In this document: positions 58,691-64,000 of the stretch, in pieces
Layout: every line of letters starts with the position of its first letter
Position numbering within the stretch: position 1 is the stretch's first letter
DNA from: Lotus japonicus
Lineage: Eukaryota; Streptophyta; Magnoliopsida; Fabales; Fabaceae
Length of the DNA: 64,000 bases
Reading direction: 5' to 3'
NCBI RefSeq assembly: GCF_012489685.1
Contig: NC_080044.1
Span: 30,608,369 to 30,672,368, forward strand
Notes under the pieces: model-generated
What the model was told of the DNA's origin: nothing
The model's database searches: none
The model's input: the letters and a program-made list of their open reading frames with translations, nothing else
Position numbers and translations under genes: made by a program

Positions 58691-59217
58691 TTCTGGGTCC
58701 TTTCTTGTTAGTTACCCCAGAGGTTCTGATGACCTTGGGTTTCTCAACATGATAATGTAAAGGAATTTGAGTATGATATTTAAGCACAGAAGGAGTTCCC
58801 TTTTTACGAGAGGGTTTAGCAATTTTAGCAGGCAATGATTCAGGCAAAATGGTACCAGAGGGTACAAACTGTTCATGTAGAGGTTTGGCCTTAGGCATAG
58901 GAGGCTCATTTCTACTTGGTCCAGAGTAGCCAATGCCACACATCCCATTTCTGCTAACGCCATAGATCATTGAAGCCATCAAGCTTCTATCTACGCTTTT
59001 AGCTAGGAATCTTTGAAAGGATTTTTCATATTTAGATTCATTCTTTATATCAGAGGCCTCACATGTAACAACTTCTTCTAACTTGACAATTTGGTTTTTA
59101 AGCACAGAGTTAGAGTTAACTAAAGCATGATTATTTTCTTTCAGTTCAGAAATAATTTTCTAATGTTCAATAGAAGTTTTAGAAACAGCAGTAAATTCCT
59201 TTTTCAATCTTTTATGC
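58551..59217 (-). pseudogene. Element C gag, C-terminal part (left of solo LTR G)
   Basis: Continues the gag frame interrupted by G. TAG at 59160-59162 lies in the coiled coil. Then FQRFLAKSVDRSLMASMIYG (compare 44350 in B) and KKGPRKWVPKDK lead to a C-terminus ending in the same overlap with pol as in B: gag runs on through SGQWMLASHDG while pol reads WYLDSG in the +1 frame. Confidence 0.75.
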
Positions 59218-59222
59218 TTAGT

Positions 59223-62200
59223 TGTAAGACCCTAACCTTGCTTATGTATTGCTTAAGTGATTTATTGAATAAAAGTGAAATTTCTAGTGAAGTTTGATTT
59301 AATTGCTAATCTGTCCGTGACCTTGTGTGAATTTTTGAGAGGTCTTAAAGACATAATTTTGAGATGCTTTCTTCATGAGAGTTGTAGCTCTTTCAGTTAG
59401 CTAAATTCTGTCGTTGGTTTCATGTCATTCCGACATCTGTAACCCGAGATATTCACGTTTTAGTAACCACAGGTCTGGCTGCACATTTCTTGCGATTTTT
59501 GCTATAGGAGTGGTTTTAATTCCGAAATTATTTTCAAAAGCCAAGGGAAGGGGTTGGCTGAATTTGTGAAAGGGAAGAAAAGAAAATTCTTGTTTGACTT
59601 GTTTGCTTGATTTGTGGGAGATTATGGTTTTGAAAGGTGAAGATTGGAGTTTTAAGTGTAGGAGGGGGAGTTATTTTCCCTTAGTCAATGCCATTTCAGC
59701 TTTCTTAGGGGAAATGATGAGCATTTAGTGTGCATGATGAGCATTAAAGTTGTGTCTCTTTTCAAAATAGTGAGACAAGGAGCAAAATTGTGAAAAACCT
59801 TTGAGAATGCTAGTTTGGGCCGTGGGTCTGGAGAAATGAGGGAAAGGGAGAGTTTGTTTCTCCAAGTATTTTCAAGGCTGACTTAGAAACCCTCATACAC
59901 ACACATCACTCACATATCTCATTTAGAAAAACAGAAGAGAAGAAAAGAAAAGAAAACAAGAGAGAAAGAGTGAGAGAGGGTGGCGGCTAGAGAGAAAGAA
60001 AGAAGAAGAAGAAGAAGAGGAAAAGCAAAAGAAACCAAGAGAAGATCAAGAGAGAAAGAAGGAGAGCAAGCAAGGACTGTGAGGAGCAGCAAGGAGAGGG
60101 CTTCTTCATTCATCCTTTTCATCATCTCTCTCATTCCAATCAGCCAAGGTAAGGGTAGAGTCTAGGTTTGCCTCTTTGCAAATCACTATTATAGATGTCA
60201 CCCTTGCTATGAGTTTTGCTTAGATCTGATTCATGATGATTCATATGCCTAAGATTGATTAAATTCTTAATGATTATGATGAGATGTTGCTACTGGAATT
60301 TAGAGGAGGAATATGTGCTGTATGTTTGCTGGAACATGGCCTAGAAACCTTGGACTCAAATGGTTAGAAATTAATTTGAAGGTAAAAGTATCACTGCCAG
60401 CTTTCTGTACTGGACAGCGAGCTTCAGAGCCTAATATCACCTAATTTTGGGTCTCAGATGAAAAAGTGATAAACTAGAAAGTTGTAGATTTTCAAAATAG
60501 ATTTCCAGGCATGTATAGTATGTCAATTTCGGCTGAGAAATGAATTCTGGAGACCAGTTTTAATGCACACTGTTCCTGCTGTCTAAATGCTAGGGTTCGA
60601 GTAGAAGAGGAACTTGGACAGCAAGGAGCAGATTATCCAAGCTTCATTCTTCCATTCTTTTCAGATCAAGAAATCAAGGTAAGGGCTGATCTCTAGGACA
60701 TGGGTAGAGTTTAGGGATTTCTATGTGAAAAGCTATGATTTCATGTGTACAAAAATGCGGTTTTGGTGGATTTTTCTTTAGCTTTTTGATGTATTGATTG
60801 TTGCTGATTGCTTCTGGAATTTTTACCATATTTGTGAAGCTTGTGTGATTCCATGATCAGTAGGTTAATGTTTGGCAAATGACCCTAGGTTTTATGTATG
60901 AAAACCATGATTTTATGCTAAAGTTGTCTAGGTTTTCACATGATTTTAACATGCAATTTGTAACATGATCAATTCTGGATTTTTGGAGAGTATATGCTTA
61001 TGTTTGTTGGCTGGACATTGACTTGTGAAGTTGAGATGGAAGGAAGGAGTAGTTTTGAAAACCCTTGAGCCCTTTAGGGTTCGGCCAAGCCGCTTCTGTG
61101 GTTGTTGGCAAGTTTTCTTCCTTCCGACTCATGCACAAGTTTATGTGATAGCTTGATTGGTGAAGTTGCTGTGAATTAAATAATGATATGCATGAGAACA
61201 TGTCTAAGTGCCTTGGTATGACTTATATGTTGCCTATCTTGATTATTGCCAAAAGGTCGCTCATCTAGCTGTAATTCCTTTTGGTGCTGTGATTTTTACT
61301 GTCATTTAAGTTATATAAGTTTTGTGAAAATGTTAAGACTCTAGGTTGACTCAATAGAGCCTTTAACAAAGAGAAATGAGAACTTAATCGCTTGCAAGTA
61401 AAATGTGAATAATTGGACAGAGGTCTAGTGAAGACTATGGGCCATGAGAACGATGGTACCGGTAGAGACAAACGGATACTTGCACGCGAGGGTGTTTTGT
61501 GGGTTGTACGGTGTGTCCCCACGTGATTTGGTTGACTGCGGTCACCTTGTGATTCTGTGGACGGACGGTGTGTCCCCCCACATGAATGAGGGTTGTACGG
61601 TGTGTCCCCTCCGAGAATTGTTCATCTGCGGATGATCGTGATTATGGCCATTGGTGTTGAGGTGGTTGTGTGAATGGTGAGGTCGTTAGCCTAACTGAAC
61701 TTGGGTGACTGACTTTGATACAACGTAAAGATTATGCTTATTATACCTTGTTATTTATGACAATACGTGAACATGTGAATGTTTCCATGAGAACATGTGA
61801 TCTGACCCTGTTATTTGTTTATGTGTGTATTTGGGGGGGGGGGGTAGATGGTGACCACCACGATATTGGAGACTATCGTGAGATGGGAGATCGTTCTGAG
61901 TAGGCCAGCGGAAGACCAGCTCTGGGAGACCGACGGTTCCGGAGTCCGGAGAGTCTGCGTCGGCGATGCGGAGCTCTTAAGGAGGAACAGATCTGGGACG
62001 GTTGTGGAGAAGCAGATCCTTAGGGATGGGACTGTTGTGCTGCCACATCCTCCCGCTAGGTTTCATCAGACTACAGTGGACGAGGAGGAAGAAGATCCTT
62101 CGGAGGACACTACAGTGGAGTCACGGTTGGTCGAGGAGGAGGAGGCAGTGGAGTCTTCACCACCAGAGGCCAAGTCGGGAGTCTGTGCGCAGCGTGTACC

Positions 62201-62631
62201 TGGGCGTCCAAAGTGCTTTAGAGTGGGACCTCGGAAGAGCGTGATAAAGCTGGAGCAGTCTAAGAAGAGAGCGCGTGGAGCGGGAGCTGACGTTCTGAAG
62301 CGGGATCAGGATTAGAGTGTTCCTTTCTGGGGGGGCTGAGGATTCGTGTCGAACTATTATTTATCATTTTTATTTTCGGGGTTTTCTTTTGATGTACTTG
62401 ATGTAGGGCTTTAGCCCACGGTTTCATTTATGTACTTTGGAATTACAATTTCTTTTAATTACGAGTATTTTATTCAGAAATGCATGTCTTATTTATTCCG
62501 CAAATTTATTCGTAGGGTTTAAGTTTCGCAGTAATTGAACTTTTGTCATTAAAACAAGATTAATAATTGAACGGCGAAATTTTTTATGAAAATGGTTTAC
62601 TGTGTGGCACTCGAGAAATCGGGGCGTTACA
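59223..62631 (+). mobile_element. Solo LTR G, 3.4 kb, chromovirus-type
   Basis: Starts TGTAAGACCCTAACC and ends GGGGCGTTACA, flanked by TTAGT at 59218-59222 and 62632-62636. There is no internal coding region of a retrotransposon and no second LTR, so this is what recombination between two LTRs leaves. A GA-rich tract (about 59925-60090), GGTGTGTCCCC repeats (about 61507-61607), a G run (about 61832-61843) and an ORF (61848-62315) lie inside. Removal of the element and one TTAGT restores the gag frame of C. Confidence 0.8.
61848..62315 (+). CDS. ORF inside solo LTR G
   Basis: 155 codons, mostly charged: a mixed N-terminus (IVRWEIVLSRPAEDQLWE), then acidic EEEEDPSED and EEEEAVESS, then a basic C-terminus (KSVIKLEQSKKRARG). 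It lies about 315 bases from the LTR end, close to the relative position of the F LTR ORF, and follows tandem repeats in both. No family is recognised; it may be a chance ORF. Confidence 0.3.
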   Translation: MVTTTILETIVRWEIVLSRPAEDQLWETDGSGVRRVCVGDAELLRRNRSGTVVEKQILRDGTVVLPHPPARFHQTTVDEEEEDPSEDTTVESRLVEEEEAVESSPPEAKSGVCAQRVPGRPKCFRVGPRKSVIKLEQSKKRARGAGADVLKRDQD

Positions 62632-63863
62632 TTAGTCAAGAGAGAGTTATATTTATCCATGATATCAGACAAAACACATTTAAGTTCAGAGGTTGAGAAG
62701 GAAGCGAATACCTCATTTTCATCGTCAGAGTCTGGATCTTCCTCTGATGCTGGTTCAGAATTAGTTGCTTCTATTGACTCTGCTTCTTTGTTCTTGACAA
62801 TAGCCATGAGTCCTTCAACAACTTCTCCATCAGAGTCAACATCCTCTAACTCTGATTCATCAAAAGTCACCATGAGGCATTTCTTAGCTTTGAAATGCTT
62901 CTTTGGCTTCTTGTCCTTTTTCAGCTTAGGACAATCACTCTTGTAGTGCCCTGATTCTTTGCATTCAAAGCATGTGACTTCCTTTGATGAAGACTTCTTC
63001 TGTCCAGAGGAAAATTCATTCTTTCCTTTATACTTTCCAGAGCCTTTGTACTTGCTCTGCTTGTGCTTCCAGATGCGGTTAAGCCTTCTGGAGATCAGAG
63101 TCAACTCATCCTCATCAGAATCTTTAGAGGCTTCTTCAGATTCTTCTTCTTCTGCTTGGAGAGCTTTAGCCTTTTCAGATTTGGATTTCAAAGCTATAGA
63201 CTTCTTCTTCTGATCCTGATGTTCAGAACGCTTCAGTTCATGACACTTCAGTATGCTTATGAGTTCTTCCAGACTCATCTGATCAACATCTCTTGTGAGC
63301 TCCAAAGAAGTTATCAGAGGCATCCAGCATTCAGGAGGGCCTCTCAGAATTCTCATGACATGATCAGCTGTTGTGTAGCTCTTGTTGAGAGGTATAATTC
63401 CAGCAATGAGTAGCTGAAATTTGGAGAACATGTCCTCAATGGACTCACTGGACTCCATTTGGAAGGATTCATACTTTCTGATTAAGGCCAACGCCTTTGA
63501 TTCCTTCACCTTCTTGTTTCCTTCATGGGTCATCTTTAATGAATCAAAGATACCCTTAGCATACTCACGATCTGTGATCTTTTGATATTCTTCGTAAGAG
63601 ATAGCACTTAGAAGAATGGTTCTAGCTTTATGATACAGTGAGTAAAGCTTCTTTTGTTCTGCAGACATCTCTGATCTTGAGATCTTCTTGCCATCAACAT
63701 CAACTAGACGCTCGTAGCCATCCACTATAATATCCCAGAGATCTGCATCAAAGCCCAGAAAGAAGCTTTCAATCCTGTCTTTCCAGTATTCAAATCTTTG
63801 CCCATCAAACATAGGAGGCTTTGCACTATAGACATCTTTTTGCGTTTCAATGGTGGTAGCCAT
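62632..63863 (-). pseudogene. Element C gag, N-terminal part
   Basis: ATG at 63863 (MATTIETQKDVY). The copia gag domain (FDGQRFEYWKDRIESFFL, LALIRKYESFQMESSESIED) is followed by zinc knuckle CFECKESGHYKSDC (about 62968-62927) and an acidic tail. It is open to the G insertion at 62632; the frame's continuation to 62493 is G sequence, not gag. Confidence 0.85.
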
Positions 63864-63924
63864 TTTAGTTTTTCACACCGGCCCGGATCACTGAACACTG
63901 TTAGGTGTGGTAATCAGAACTTGC

Positions 63925-63938
63925 GCTCTGATACCAAT
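63925..63938 (-). other. Element C primer binding site
   Basis: Minus strand ATTGGTATCAGAGC adjoining the LTR; TGGTATCAGAGC is complementary to initiator methionine tRNA. Confidence 0.85.
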
Positions 63939-64000
63939 TGAAGGTATGAAAAACGATAAAAGGGGGGGGGGGGTTGAATAGCATTTTACAACTAAAAACT
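63939..64000 (-). repeat. Element C 5' LTR, end only
   Basis: Minus strand ends ...CATACCTTCA just before the PBS and holds a poly-C run, as the B LTR does (CCCCCC then GCACCTTCA). The rest lies outside the window. Confidence 0.8.

Larger units (their letters stand above)
40296..64000 (-). mobile_element. SIRE-like element C (outer host), interrupted by H, B and G
   Basis: Reads leftward. 5' LTR end from 63939, PBS, gag, solo LTR G, rest of gag, pol, env-like, element B, rest of env-like, then H. Target duplications of B and G restore continuous reading of the host genes when removed. C has several stops and frameshifts in gag, pol and env-like, so it is older than B. Its own 3' LTR lies beyond H, outside the window. 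Confidence 0.85.

Noticed and set aside
59925..60165. Plus- and minus-strand ORFs in the GA-rich tract
   Set aside because: Low-complexity Arg/Lys/Glu or Leu/Ser/Phe strings within a solo LTR; no support as a gene.
62493..62631. C-terminal extension of element C gag into 62493
   Set aside because: These codons are solo LTR G sequence; gag resumes at 59217 after the TTAGT duplication.
1..64000. Intact host genes, tRNA, rRNA, CRISPR or bacterial operons
   Set aside because: None seen on either strand; every sizeable ORF is explained by mobile elements or lies in non-coding repeat sequence.

Overview
This window is plant repeat DNA. It holds Ty1/copia SIRE-type and Ty3/gypsy Tat, Athila and chromovirus LTR retrotransposons, an intron-containing RepHel Helitron, a small inverted-repeat transposon and a long solo LTR. 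I found no intact host gene, no rRNA or tRNA gene and no CRISPR array. The element mix suits a dicot, probably a papilionoid legume, but that placement is inference only.

The elements are nested. The outer host is SIRE-like element C on the minus strand, from its 5' LTR at 64000 down to 40296. C was entered by full-length SIRE-like element B (41609-53790, TSD CTTGT), by solo LTR G (59223-62631, TSD TTAGT) and by Athila-like element H (3' end at 40295). H was entered by chromovirus F (32835-37802). F was entered by Athila-like element E on the minus strand (24687-32834). E's 3' LTR was entered by a Helitron whose 3' terminus is at 24686. The Helitron runs left past the window edge. It contains a Tat element on the minus strand (3700-10962, TSD GTATA), a truncated SIRE copy A (17474-22980), an older SIRE piece with an LTR piece at the far left, and a captured B3-like gene fragment (22981-23893).

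Layout. 1-2085: LTR and SIRE remnants with a small TATA-equipped ORF. 2897-16259: RepHel gene in nine inferred exons, with three in-frame stops, split by Tat. Tat has lost protease and RT but carries a spliced antisense gene with its own TATA box. 17474-22980: SIRE A keeps its env-like gene, a 138-codon ORF3 and a shortened LTR. 24660-24686: Helitron end. 24687-32834: gag-protease-only Athila derivative with an intact 903-codon ORF. 32835-40295: chromovirus pol, its long LTR with a minisatellite and an ORF, and an Athila 3' end. 40296-64000: C with B and G inside.

How it works: only E's gag-protease ORF, Tat's antisense gene (one stop) and B (three visible lesions: a base loss, a pol/env-region stop and possibly the frame step) are close to functional. 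Most mobility here would depend on proteins supplied in trans. Sister LTRs in B, Tat and E differ at only about 1% of sites by eye, so several layers are recent.
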